Positions 1 through 7,877 are shown, counted from the first letter of the stretch. The stretch: DNA of 64,000 bases from CAYMGQ01 sp964390055 (GCA_964390055.1 CAYMGQ010000004.1:62001-126000), one strand, 5' to 3'. Notes: a model not told the origin generated them from the letters alone. Program-made: numbers and translations.

Positions 1-196
1 CATGAATTTTTTCTGGGACAACCCTTAGATTCCTAAAGTATATTAATTCCGGTCCCCCAGGCATCTTAGGACCATGCTCAGTAATGGCTATTAATTCAAA
101 GTCAATTTTTTTAGCCTGGCTTGCCATTTCCTCAATAGTGCTATAAGCGTGTCCACTTGCAAGCGTGTGACAATGAACATCTAGAATAAGTTTCAT
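1..196 (-). CDS. PHP-domain phosphatase, YcdX-like (partial, N-terminal 65 codons)
   Basis: Only the N-terminus lies in the window; the gene runs off the left edge. The visible protein starts MKLILDVHCHT and contains TEHGPKMPGG. HxH near the N-terminus followed by TEHG is the metal-binding signature of the PHP superfamily, and the spacing and the GPKMPGG tail fit the YcdX-type probable phosphatases rather than DNA polymerase or histidinol phosphatase. The ATG at 194-196 is preceded by GGAAGGTGG at a normal distance, so the start is secure. The substrate is not readable from this part. Confidence 0.8.
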   Translation of the reverse strand, partial: MKLILDVHCHTLASGHAYSTIEEMASQAKKIDFELIAITEHGPKMPGGPELIYFRNLRVVPEKIH

Positions 197-311
197 ATAA
201 TCCACCTTCCAAAAAAATTCTATTCCTATTATAATTAGTCTTTAGGAACATAGTATATTATACCCAGAAGGATTTTACAAAAACTCTCCTTTTATTTAAT
301 GGCCTGGGCAA

Positions 312-339
312 GAAAAAGGAGGTAGATAATCTACCCCCC
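312..339 (-). terminator. Intrinsic terminator of the small hydrophobic protein gene
   Basis: On the minus strand GGTAGA-TTA-TCTACC forms a short stem with a GC-rich base, followed by a run of five T (complement of AAAAA at 313-317). It sits about 20 bases after the stop codon at 359-361. Confidence 0.6.
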
Positions 340-358
340 TAATCTACTTCCCTTAAGG

Positions 359-550
359 CTAGCAGCTCCAGAAGTATCTTCCACCAAATAACAAGACTAG
401 TAGTAGGAAGAAGAATAGTAAGCTATCACCGGCATCCCTAAATACTCCACAATTACAGAAGATGATGACCAGTAATAGGAAGAAAAATAGCAGGCTGCTT
501 TGCCCTCCAAACATGCCACCAAAACCTACATTTTTAGTTACATCACTCAT
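359..550 (-). CDS. Small hydrophobic repeat protein, 63 aa
   Basis: A 63-residue protein with a glycine-rich N-terminus (GFGGMFGG) and a duplicated segment: SSLLFFFLLLVIIF and DSLLFFFLLLVLLF, separated by a linker with two cysteines (FCNCG). Each repeat is long enough for one short membrane segment, so a membrane or surface-associated micro-protein is likely. The start is supported by AAGGAGG eight bases upstream and the gene has its own terminator, so it is a real transcription unit. Similar Gly-rich Leu/Phe proteins are common in spore-forming Clostridia, often without assigned function; a spore-coat or membrane role is only a guess. Confidence 0.6.
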   Translation of the reverse strand: MSDVTKNVGFGGMFGGQSSLLFFFLLLVIIFCNCGVFRDAGDSLLFFFLLLVLLFGGRYFWSC

Positions 551-640
551 CTATAAATACCTCCTTTTTTGCCCATATTAAAACTATTCCTAGTCTTAAT
601 ATATATTATGTGATTATTGAAAATTTGCTACCTATGTAAA

Positions 641-676
641 TTAAAAGAAGATAAGCCCTATACCAGGCCTATCTCC
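641..676 (-). terminator. Intrinsic terminator downstream of the TrpR-like regulator
   Basis: Minus strand AGATAGGCC / GGGCTTATCT stem (one wobble or mismatch) with loop, followed by TTCTTTTAATTT. Lies about 20 bases beyond the stop codon of the regulator gene. Confidence 0.6.
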
Positions 677-694
677 CTTTATAAATCCCTATCC

Positions 695-1000
695 CTACTT
701 CTGATCATCTACTCCCAATCTTTTTAAAATAAGTTTATAACCCTCTGCTCCGTAGTGAACACACCTATTAACCCTGCTGATTGTAGCAGTACTTGCACCA
801 GTCATCTTTTCTATCTCATTATAGGTACGACCCTCTTTTAATAATTTAGCTACTTGTAATCTCTGCGATATTGATTGTATTTCCCGAATAGTGCATATAT
901 CCTCAAAAAACCTATAGCACTCTTCCATGGTCTGTAACTCTAGGACAGCCCTAAACAACTCGTCAATAAACTCATCTTGAATTTTTGATTGATAAGACAT
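695..1000 (-). CDS. YerC/YecD-type TrpR-related DNA-binding regulator
   Basis: A 101-residue all-helical protein matching the YerC/YecD family of TrpR-superfamily repressors: EECYRFFEDICTIREI, then SQRLQVAKLLKEG and a helix-turn-helix TYNEIEKMTGASTATISRVNRC. Length is typical for the family. I place the start at the ATG at 998-1000 because GGGGTGAT sits just upstream; an in-frame GTG at 1042 would add 14 residues and cannot be excluded. It is transcribed divergently from the met leader. Whether it regulates metNIQ is unknown; the met genes have riboswitch control of their own. Confidence 0.85.
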   Translation of the reverse strand: MSYQSKIQDEFIDELFRAVLELQTMEECYRFFEDICTIREIQSISQRLQVAKLLKEGRTYNEIEKMTGASTATISRVNRCVHYGAEGYKLILKRLGVDDQK

Positions 1001-1061
1001 TATATCACCCCAATGTATATTATCAGTCTCAAATAAAGCCACTCCCTATATCCTTTCCCTT

Positions 1062-1089
1062 ATTATACTATATCATTTTAAAGTGTTAA
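1062..1089 (-). promoter_or_regulatory. Sigma-A promoter for the TrpR-like regulator
   Basis: Minus strand TTAACA (complement of 1084-1089), 16-base spacer, TATAAT (complement of 1062-1067). It faces away from the met promoter. Confidence 0.55.
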
Positions 1090-1125
1090 ACCTTCAAAAG
1101 AAATTAATTATTTTTCTAAATCATA

Positions 1126-1154
1126 TTGACAATCCATCCCATTATGAATATAAT
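1126..1154 (+). promoter_or_regulatory. Consensus sigma-A promoter of the metNIQ leader
   Basis: TTGACA at 1126-1131, a 17-base spacer, and TATAAT at 1149-1154: a perfect match to the housekeeping consensus. Transcription would begin near 1161, about 25 bases before the first SAM-I aptamer. Confidence 0.85.
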
Positions 1155-1184
1155 ACTTAATAGAATAAAAAATCCATACTAAAA

Positions 1185-1294
1185 CTCTTATCAAGAGAGG
1201 TGGAGGGACTGGCCCAATGAAACCCGGCAACCACGATTTATTATCGAAGGTGCTAATTCCAGCAACATCTTGCTTTGATGTTGGCAGATAAGGG
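1185..1294 (+). ncRNA. SAM-I (S-box) riboswitch aptamer, copy 1
   Basis: Begins CTCTTATCAAGAGAGG, continues GGAGGGACTGGCCC and AATGAAACCCGGCAACC, has the GGTGCTAATTCC block, and closes with GATAAGGG pairing back to CTCTTATC (P1). These are the conserved blocks of the S-box class that binds S-adenosylmethionine. The downstream platform is complete: ATAAGGGAGG can pair with the CCTCTTTCCTTAT that forms the 5' arm of the terminator at 1314, so SAM binding should favour termination. Confidence 0.95.
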
Positions 1295-1313
1295 AGGAAT
1301 CATTGATAATAAT

Positions 1314-1341
1314 GCCTCTTTCCTTATAAAGAGGTTTTTTT
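1314..1341 (+). terminator. Regulated terminator of SAM-I copy 1
   Basis: CCTCTTT (1315-1321) pairs with AAAGAGG (1328-1334), followed by TTTTTTT. The 5' arm and loop are complementary to the 3' end of the aptamer, the usual S-box antiterminator/terminator switch. Confidence 0.85.
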
Positions 1342-1364
1342 ATTTGAAAATTTTATATTAATTA

Positions 1365-1474
1365 CTCTTATCAAGAGAGGTGGAGGGACTGGCCCAATGA
1401 AACCCGGCAACCACGATTTATTATCGGAGGTGCTAATTCCAGCAACATCTTGCTTTGATGTTGGAAGATGAGGG
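1365..1474 (+). ncRNA. SAM-I (S-box) riboswitch aptamer, copy 2
   Basis: A second 110-base aptamer starting exactly 180 bases after the first. By eye the two differ at only three positions: one A/G change in the P3 region and two in the closing segment (GCAGATAAGGG versus GAAGATGAGGG). P1 here is CTCTTATC/GATGAGGG with G-U pairs. All conserved S-box blocks are intact, so it should bind SAM. Confidence 0.93.
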
Positions 1475-1539
1475 GGCTTGATTTTAATAAACCCTTTCAT
1501 CTTGAGGATTTTTTTCTTTGCCTATAGTTAAAAATCAAG
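1465..1539 (+). promoter_or_regulatory. Expression platform of SAM-I copy 2 (weak terminator, ribosome-site helix)
   Basis: AAGATGAGGG (1465-1474) can pair with CCCTTTCATCTT (1491-1502), a credible antiterminator. The matching terminator is poor: only CCT/AGG plus a few A-T pairs before the TTTTTTT run near 1509. Instead CTTGATTTTAA (1477-1487) is complementary to TTAAAAATCAAG (1528-1539), a helix ending at the metN ribosome binding site AAGGAGGGG. This could be a translational switch; the pairing is seen, the function is inferred. Confidence 0.45.
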
Positions 1540-1550
1540 GAGGGGTAATA

Positions 1551-2348
1551 ATGATTGAGTTAAAAAACCTTAGTAAATTATATGAATCAAGGGAGGGCAA
1601 TGTAATGGCCCTTAATAATGTAGACCTTAGAATAGAAGAGGGTGAAATATATGGAGTTATGGGTCTTAGTGGTGCTGGCAAGTCCACATTAATTCGTTGC
1701 ATTAATTTATTGGAACCCCCCACTACTGGGGAGGTATGGGTGGATGGGATCCTTTTAACGGAATTACCCGCCCGCTCCCTCCGTCAATCTCGAAAAAATA
1801 TGGGAATGATCTTCCAAAGTTATAATTTACTTACCAGTAGGACGGTGGAAAAAAACATTGCCTTTCCCCTTGAAATTCATAAAACACCCAAGGATCAAAT
1901 AAATCAAAGGGTAGATGAATTATTGCACCTAGTTGGACTAGAAGACAGGAGGAAATACTACCCCTCCCAATTGAGTGGGGGGCAAAGACAGAGGGTAGCC
2001 ATAGCTAGGGCATTGGCAACTAATCCAAAAATATTATTAAGTGATGAGGCGACTTCAGCCCTAGACCCCATTACCAGTAGAAATATTTTAAATCTTTTAA
2101 GGGAAATTAATAACAAGTTAGGTATTACCATTGTATTAATTACCCATGAAATCCAGGTCATAGAGCATATTTGCGATAGGGTGGGAGTTTTAAAGGATGG
2201 CAAGATTATAGAAGAGGGCCCAGTTAAAAGGGTTTTTAATAAAGCAAATCAACCCTATACCCAACTACTACTAGGTAAAGAAGGAAAGGAAAAATCCAAG
2301 GCTATTTCTTTAAATTCCTTTCGGGGCACGAAGGCAGGTGGATTATAA
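1551..2348 (+). CDS. metN: Methionine ABC transporter ATP-binding protein MetN
   Basis: ATPase of the D/L-methionine importer, working with MetI and the lipoprotein MetQ at the inner face of the membrane. Walker A GLSGAGKST (about residue 38), Q-loop, signature LSGGQRQR, Walker B ILLSDEATSALDP and H-loop ITHE are all present. The start is the ATG at 1551 behind AAGGAGGGG; an upstream ATG at 1518 has no such site. At 265 residues the protein stops shortly after the ATPase domain: MetN of E. coli is about 343 residues with a C-terminal NIL domain that mediates methionine trans-inhibition, and that domain is absent here. Control is therefore probably left to the tandem SAM-I leader. Confidence 0.95.
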   Translation: MIELKNLSKLYESREGNVMALNNVDLRIEEGEIYGVMGLSGAGKSTLIRCINLLEPPTTGEVWVDGILLTELPARSLRQSRKNMGMIFQSYNLLTSRTVEKNIAFPLEIHKTPKDQINQRVDELLHLVGLEDRRKYYPSQLSGGQRQRVAIARALATNPKILLSDEATSALDPITSRNILNLLREINNKLGITIVLITHEIQVIEHICDRVGVLKDGKIIEEGPVKRVFNKANQPYTQLLLGKEGKEKSKAISLNSFRGTKAGGL

Positions 2349-2999
2349 ATGGCAAAAACATTTAGTCTGTTACTAGCCTCAATACAAGAAACCGTATATA
2401 TGGTTTCTATGGCAACTTTTTTAGCCATTATTATTGGAGCACCCATTGGTATTTTATTGGTAATTAGCAAGGAGGGCCATATCTGGGAAAATAAAATTTC
2501 ACATAATATTTTATCCTATATTGTCAACATGGGCCGGTCCTTCCCTTTTATTATCCTTATGATATCTTTAATACCCTTTACTCGTAGTATTGTGGGTACC
2601 TCCATTGGTACTAGTGCAGCCATAATACCCTTAACTATTGCCACCATACCATTCTTTGCCCGAATTATTGAGAATGCCTTGCTAGAGGTGGATTGGGGAC
2701 TTATTGAAGCATCCCAAGCTATGGGGGCCAACAATCTACAAATTATTTTCAAGGTTTTATTAGCTGAGAGTATGCCCCCTATAATATTGGGCATTACCAT
2801 TACAATTATAAATGTTATCGGTTATTCTGCCATGGCAGGGGCCGTTGGGGGAGGTGGTTTGGGAGATTTAGCTATACGTTACGGTTTTCATCGTTTTAAT
2901 AAAACTATCATGATGCAAACCGTAGTCTTATTAATCATCATGGTGCAAATCATACAAATATTGGGCAATTTACTTGCCAAAAAAATTGATAGGAGGTAG
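2349..2999 (+). CDS. metI: Methionine ABC transporter permease MetI
   Basis: 216-residue integral membrane permease of the MetNIQ importer. About five hydrophobic segments are visible. The coupling-loop region EASQAMGANNLQIIFKVLL is the EAA motif that contacts MetN, followed by the family hallmark SAMAGAVGGGGLGDLAIRYG. The ATG directly abuts the metN stop codon, with GGCAGGTGG just inside the end of metN serving as ribosome binding site, so translation is probably coupled. Confidence 0.95.
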   Translation: MAKTFSLLLASIQETVYMVSMATFLAIIIGAPIGILLVISKEGHIWENKISHNILSYIVNMGRSFPFIILMISLIPFTRSIVGTSIGTSAAIIPLTIATIPFFARIIENALLEVDWGLIEASQAMGANNLQIIFKVLLAESMPPIILGITITIINVIGYSAMAGAVGGGGLGDLAIRYGFHRFNKTIMMQTVVLLIIMVQIIQILGNLLAKKIDRR

Positions 3000-3004
3000 T
3001 AATA

Positions 3005-3841
3005 ATGAAAAAGAAAAGTTTATTATTAATTATAGGTTTATTAGTGGTAAGCCTATTAGTTGCTTGCGGGGGGTCGGATATTCCCACTGGGGATGTGGAA
3101 GGTGAAACCGATGAGGTAGCCCTGCAACTATTGAAGGTCGGGGCAACACCAGTCCCCCATGCTGAAATATTAGAATTTATAAAGCCCCTACTACTAGAAG
3201 AAGGTATAGAGCTAGAGATAATTGAATTTACGGACTATAATACACCTAATTTAGCCCTTGCCGATGGGGATATTGATGCTAACTTCTTCCAGCATGCGCC
3301 TTACATGGATAGCTTTGCTGAAAACAATAATCTACAACTAGTTTCAGCCGCCAAGGTCCATGTGGAACCCTTAGGCTTATATTCCAAAAATATAGAGTCC
3401 ATAGAAGATTTACAGGATGGGGCTAAAATTTCCCTTCCCAACGATCCAACTAATGAGGGAAGGGCCTTATTACTCCTTGAATACCACGGTTTAATAGAGT
3501 TAGGGGAAGATGCCCCCCTAACAGCAACAGAAAATGACATCCTATCAAACCCGTCAAATATTGAATTTTATCCCTTAGAAGCCCCTCAGCTACCAAGGTC
3601 CTTGGAGGATGTAGATGCTTCAATTATAAATACAAATTATGCCTTGGAGGCTGGCTTAAACCCTGTAAGGGATGCCCTAGTCATTGAGGATGCCAATTCT
3701 CCCTATGCCAATATTTTGACCGTACTTCCAGAAAAGCTAGAAAGAGAAGAAATTAAATCCTTAGTTTCTATATTAAATTCACCACAGGTCAAGGAGTTTA
3801 TTGAGGACACCTATGAGGGGGCTATTGTACCAGCCTTCTAA
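3005..3841 (+). CDS. metQ: Methionine-binding lipoprotein MetQ (NlpA family)
   Basis: Substrate-binding lipoprotein of the importer, 278 residues. It has a signal peptide with lipobox LLVACGG (acylated Cys at about residue 21), and the body carries NlpA-family landmarks: VGATPVPHAEIL, DGDIDANFFQHAPYM, and IINTNYALEAGLNP toward the C-terminus. The ribosome binding site AGGAGG is nine bases before the ATG, five bases after the metI stop. A terminator follows, closing the operon. An acidic linker follows the lipid-modified Cys. Confidence 0.95.
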   Translation: MKKKSLLLIIGLLVVSLLVACGGSDIPTGDVEGETDEVALQLLKVGATPVPHAEILEFIKPLLLEEGIELEIIEFTDYNTPNLALADGDIDANFFQHAPYMDSFAENNNLQLVSAAKVHVEPLGLYSKNIESIEDLQDGAKISLPNDPTNEGRALLLLEYHGLIELGEDAPLTATENDILSNPSNIEFYPLEAPQLPRSLEDVDASIINTNYALEAGLNPVRDALVIEDANSPYANILTVLPEKLEREEIKSLVSILNSPQVKEFIEDTYEGAIVPAF

Positions 3842-3848
3842 AATTATA

Positions 3849-3903
3849 AAAAAAACAATCCTCCAACTATTTTGAAACATAGTTGGAGGATTAATTGTTT
3901 TCA
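3849..3903. terminator. Bidirectional terminator between metQ and the chemoreceptor gene
   Basis: AATCCTCCAACTAT (3857-3870) and its exact complement ATAGTTGGAGGATT (3879-3892) enclose an eight-base loop. A-rich sequence on the left and T-rich sequence on the right let it end transcription from both converging genes. Confidence 0.88.
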
Positions 3904-3906
3904 TTA

Positions 3907-5610
3907 TTATACCCTAAATCTTTCTACCTCTCCCCTCATTTGATGGGTCATATTATTCAATGTCTCTGCTGTTGATGCTACCTCCTCTGATGATGCACTC
4001 ATCTCCTCAGAGGATGCCGCTATTTCTTGAGTAATGGCAGAATTATCCTCTGCCACTAGGGAAATAGCATCTATACCCAGGATAATTTCCTTCTTACTTT
4101 CATTTGCGATTTCAACAGACTTATTGGCACTTTCGATTTTGGGTATGATATCACCAATATCCCCTAATATCTCCTTAAAGGACTCAATAGTATTGTTTAC
4201 AACTTCCTCCTGTCCCCTTAAATCCTCCACCCCTCTACCTGTGATATCTATAATTTCTGTACTATCCCGGCTTATCTTTGATATTAACTCCTCTATATGT
4301 TCTGAAGAATCCCTAGATTGTTCTGCAAGTTTTCTTATTTCCTCCGCCACAACAGCAAAGCCCCTACCGGCTTCACCGGCCCTGGCGGCCTCAATAGCAG
4401 CATTTAATGCCAATAGGTTGGTTTGTTCGGAGATGCTATTTATGGCATTTGTAATTTCTTCAATTTGTTGCAATTCCTTCCCTAAGATAGTAACATGCTC
4501 ACTTACCTCGTTAAAGGACTCCCCTATAATTCTAGTGGAATTAATTAACTCCTGTAATTTACTATTCCCCTCAGATACCAATACATCTGTCCTCTGTGTG
4601 CTTTCATAGATATCCTGTATTTCTAATACTGCCTCCTCCAATTCCCTACTGAAATTGTTTATAATATTAACCATCCTATCCAAATCAACAACTTGCTTGT
4701 TGGATCCCTTGGCTATTTCCTGTATTGCTGATGCTACTTCCTGGGAGGCTGCCGTCATTTGTTCACATATGCTGGCCAAGGAGCTAGCACTATCATCAGT
4801 ATCATTAATGCTTATCTTGACATTATCTATCATATTAGAAACCTGCTGCAATGTTGTATGTAGGGATTTTTTCATCAATCCAAATTCATTTCTTTGGTCA
4901 GTATCTATGGCAATTGTAAAATCACCTCTTGCTATGGATTCAAAAATTGTATCCATCTGGCCAATGGACCTCTTTACAACTCCTATTATAATAAATGATA
5001 TACCCAAGAGTACAATTAAAGCTACAATAGCAGAAATAATTAATGCTCCTGTACCCTTCTCATAGATATTTATACTTTCATAATATAATTCCTCGGCCAT
5101 TTTTTCATTTTCATCTATTATGAACCTAAAATTATTTTGTATCCCATTGGCCCTTACTTCCAAGTCTAGTTTGACTTCATCTGAAGGGTCTTCATGGGTT
5201 GTTAACTGAGTTTTTGCCTTGGCCCAGGTCTCCATAAATTGATTATAGTTATTAAGAGCTGTTTGTAAAATAGTATAGTTCATGGATTCTTCATCTAAGT
5301 CCATGGCGTAATCCTCCATTAGGGCCCGCAACTCCTTGTCCAGTTCATCTATATTATTAAATATACTTGGGACTGCCCCTAAATCCATAACCCTTAGAAC
5401 CTCCACCCTTATATCCATAAATTTATGGGTGAATTCTGTAACCAACTGGGACCTTTGGACCACCTCTTTATGCATTTGTGAAATATTATTATTTATATTA
5501 CCAGCTTGGAAATATCCTATTCCACCAATTGCAGCCAAAAAGAGGGTAGCTATTATAACAATGGCTAAAATACTCCGGGTTATGCTGATATTATTTTTTG
5601 ATTTCTTCAT
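3907..5610 (-). CDS. Methyl-accepting chemotaxis protein (4HB-type sensor)
   Basis: Transmembrane chemoreceptor, 567 residues. Membrane segment at about 14-34, an external helical region of about 160 residues of the four-helix-bundle type, second membrane segment at about 198-222, HAMP, then the cytoplasmic coiled-coil. The signalling tip shows EQTNLLALNAAIEAARAGE and GRGFAVVAEEIRKLAEQS, the CheA/CheW contact region. The start is the ATG at 5608-5610 behind GGGAGGATAAAATC; an upstream in-frame ATG (5637) lacks a site. No che genes are nearby. The ligand is unknown. Confidence 0.93.
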   Translation of the reverse strand: MKKSKNNISITRSILAIVIIATLFLAAIGGIGYFQAGNINNNISQMHKEVVQRSQLVTEFTHKFMDIRVEVLRVMDLGAVPSIFNNIDELDKELRALMEDYAMDLDEESMNYTILQTALNNYNQFMETWAKAKTQLTTHEDPSDEVKLDLEVRANGIQNNFRFIIDENEKMAEELYYESINIYEKGTGALIISAIVALIVLLGISFIIIGVVKRSIGQMDTIFESIARGDFTIAIDTDQRNEFGLMKKSLHTTLQQVSNMIDNVKISINDTDDSASSLASICEQMTAASQEVASAIQEIAKGSNKQVVDLDRMVNIINNFSRELEEAVLEIQDIYESTQRTDVLVSEGNSKLQELINSTRIIGESFNEVSEHVTILGKELQQIEEITNAINSISEQTNLLALNAAIEAARAGEAGRGFAVVAEEIRKLAEQSRDSSEHIEELISKISRDSTEIIDITGRGVEDLRGQEEVVNNTIESFKEILGDIGDIIPKIESANKSVEIANESKKEIILGIDAISLVAEDNSAITQEIAASSEEMSASSEEVASTAETLNNMTHQMRGEVERFRV

Positions 5611-5836
5611 GATTTTATCCTCCCTGTATCTTATCATTAATCCCTATATATAATTTGTATCAAGAATAAGGGTTAGATTCCTCGTGGCAGAATTAATAAT
5701 CCTTCCACTATTTGAATAAAATATTACCATACCCGCCACATTATTACAACACCGTCAATTGTCCTATATCTTGGTCCTAAAATAAAAATACCATTTCCCT
5801 ATATTATCTCTACCCACTTTCTGTCATAATAAAGCC

Positions 5837-5866
5837 TTTAAACAAATATAGATATTGTGTTATAAT
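5837..5866 (+). promoter_or_regulatory. Extended -10 promoter for the LUD gene
   Basis: TGT directly before TATAAT (5861-5866) gives an extended -10 element; the -35 (TTTAAA at 5837-5842) is weak, as is usual when TGn is present. It lies 25 bases before the chosen start codon. Confidence 0.55.
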
Positions 5867-5890
5867 AGGAAAAAAGAGGAGGGAATAAGT

Positions 5891-6532
5891 ATGGATAAAA
5901 ATATTAAGTTTGTAGTTGACGCCAGAATAGAACGAACAATGGAAAACTTAGAAGATAACAATATCTCGGCCTACAGGGTAGAAGATGAAAAAGCAGCCCT
6001 TGAAAAAATCAAGGAGCTTATCCCCCAGGGTGGTACAGTAGGTATTGGTGGATCCATGACACTATTTGAAATTGGTGCGATTGATTTCCTCAGACAGGGT
6101 GATTATCAACTCCTAGATAGGTACAGGGAAGGCATAACCCCCTCGGAGATGAGAGAAGTTTTTAGGCAAGGTTTCCTTGCGGATGCTCTGGTCACCAGTG
6201 CTAATGCCATTACTGAAGATGGTGAAATCTACAGTGTTGATGGTACTGGCAATAGGGTTGCTGCCATGCTCTATGGTCCAGACAAGGTAATTATTGTGGT
6301 AGGAGTTAATAAATTAGTTTTAGACATTGACCAGGCTATCTTAAGAGTTGAAGAAAATGCTGCCCCTGCCAACAATAAAAGACTCAATCTCGATAATCCC
6401 TGCACAGAGGCAGGTTATTGTATGGACTGCCAAGAAGATACTAGAATTTGCAATCTTTATACATTAATACGAAGGCAGGCTGACAAAGATAGGATGCATG
6501 TTATTATTGTAAATAAAGATTTAGGCTACTAA
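5891..6532 (+). CDS. LUD-domain protein (LutC/YkgG-like)
   Basis: 213 residues, LUD domain (DUF162). Landmarks are IPQGGTVGIGGSMTLFEIG near residue 47, ADALVTSANAITEDG, YSVDGTGNRVAAMLYGP and VIIVVGVNKLV. Family members include LutC of the lactate-oxidation LutABC system, but lutA and lutB are not adjacent, so lactate metabolism cannot be assumed. The C-terminal CTEAGYCMDCQEDTRIC offers four cysteines, a likely metal or cluster site typical of stand-alone clostridial LUD proteins. The start is the ATG at 5891 behind GAGGAGGG; the longer frame from 5855 overlaps the promoter. Confidence 0.85.
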   Translation: MDKNIKFVVDARIERTMENLEDNNISAYRVEDEKAALEKIKELIPQGGTVGIGGSMTLFEIGAIDFLRQGDYQLLDRYREGITPSEMREVFRQGFLADALVTSANAITEDGEIYSVDGTGNRVAAMLYGPDKVIIVVGVNKLVLDIDQAILRVEENAAPANNKRLNLDNPCTEAGYCMDCQEDTRICNLYTLIRRQADKDRMHVIIVNKDLGY

Positions 6533-6547
6533 ACTACTTATAAATAC

Positions 6548-6590
6548 AAAAAAAGCAGTGAGATGAAAATCATCTCACTGCTATATCTTT
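6548..6590. terminator. Bidirectional terminator overlapping the end of purD
   Basis: GCAGTGAGATGA and its complement TCATCTCACTGC (6555-6581) around a three-base loop, with A7 on the left and a T-rich right flank. The hairpin contains the last codons and the TGA stop (6570-6572) of purD, so the terminator is partly coding. It serves the LUD gene on plus and the pur operon on minus. Confidence 0.85.
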
Positions 6591-7823
6591 CCTAAAATTT
6601 TTCCCCTTAAAACTAATTTTTTCTACATTTTCATAGGCCTTTTTCCTAGCCTCTTCTATGTCATCTGCCCAAGAGGTCACACCCAGCACCCTACCTCCGT
6701 TGGTAAGTAATTGCCCGTCCTTCCTTTTAGTTCCCCCATGGAATACTATGGTGTCATCTCCTATCTTGTCCAAGCCCCTGATAGGCTCACCCTTTTTATA
6801 GCTTCCGGGATATCCCTCCGAAGCCAACATAACACATACTACAGACCTATCATCCCATTCTATTTCTATATTAGATAATTCTTCCTCTAGCATGCCGTTA
6901 AAAATCTCAACTAAATCTGTTTTTAACCTGGGGATTACTACCTGGGTCTCCGGGTCTCCAAACCTTACATTGTACTCTAAAACTTTGGGTCCCTCCTGGG
7001 TAATCATCAAACCTATAAAAATAATCCCCCTATAATCCATTTTCTCTTTTTGGATACCAGTTAAGGTTGCTTGTAGAATTTCTTTTTCTACAATCCTTTC
7101 TACCTCTTTAGTGTAAACATAGTTGGGGGAATAGGTCCCCATTCCTCCGGTATTGGGCCCCTTGTCACCATCATAAATTCTTTTGTGGTCCTGGCTACTT
7201 ACCATGGGAATTATAGATTTATTATCAACAAAACAAAGTATAGAAGTTTCTATCCCTACCAAAAACTCCTCAATCACTGCCTTGTTGCCAGATTCTCCAA
7301 AAATCTTATCCACCATAATTTCTTTTAAAGCCCTGTCCGCTTCCTCCCTAGTCTGGCAAATTATTACCCCCTTGCCAGCTGCAAGCCCATCAGCCTTTAC
7401 CACCAGAGGATAACTATATTTATCTAGGGCCTTGATTCCTTCCTCATAGGAAAAAACTTCATCAAAGGCGGCCGTTGGAATGTCATACTTTATCATGAAA
7501 TTTTTAGAAAAGCTTTTGCTCCCCTCTAACTGGGCTCCCAATTTATTGGGCCCTATAATATCTAGGCCCGCCTTCCGAAATTCGTCCACAATCCCTCCCA
7601 CTAGGGGTGCCTCCGGACCCACAATTGTCAAATCAACCGACATTTCCCGGGAAAATTCCACAAGACCACCTATGTTTTCGGGAGAAATTTCTATGTTTTC
7701 GGCTATTTCCCCTATCCCAGCATTGCCGGGGGCACAATATATCTTTTTTACCAAGGGGCTTTGAGCCAGTTTCCACACAAGGGTATGTTCCCGTCCACCG
7801 CTACCAACCACCAATACTTTCAT
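6570..7823 (-). CDS. purD: Phosphoribosylamine-glycine ligase PurD
   Basis: Second step of IMP synthesis: joins phosphoribosylamine and glycine with ATP. 417 residues, the normal monofunctional length. The N-terminus reads VLVVGSGGREH, and the ATP-grasp core carries PLVVKADGLAAGKGV, GPNTGGMGTYSPN and RFGDPETQVV. AAGAGGTGG precedes the ATG. It is the last gene of the purE-L-F-M-N-H-D run, 54 bases after purH, and its 3' end is built into the terminator hairpin. Confidence 0.96.
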   Translation of the reverse strand: MKVLVVGSGGREHTLVWKLAQSPLVKKIYCAPGNAGIGEIAENIEISPENIGGLVEFSREMSVDLTIVGPEAPLVGGIVDEFRKAGLDIIGPNKLGAQLEGSKSFSKNFMIKYDIPTAAFDEVFSYEEGIKALDKYSYPLVVKADGLAAGKGVIICQTREEADRALKEIMVDKIFGESGNKAVIEEFLVGIETSILCFVDNKSIIPMVSSQDHKRIYDGDKGPNTGGMGTYSPNYVYTKEVERIVEKEILQATLTGIQKEKMDYRGIIFIGLMITQEGPKVLEYNVRFGDPETQVVIPRLKTDLVEIFNGMLEEELSNIEIEWDDRSVVCVMLASEGYPGSYKKGEPIRGLDKIGDDTIVFHGGTKRKDGQLLTNGGRVLGVTSWADDIEEARKKAYENVEKISFKGKNFRKDIAVR

Positions 7824-7877
7824 TTGTCCACCTCTTTCCCATTAGCTACGATAAATCCTATTTAAAATACTCATATT

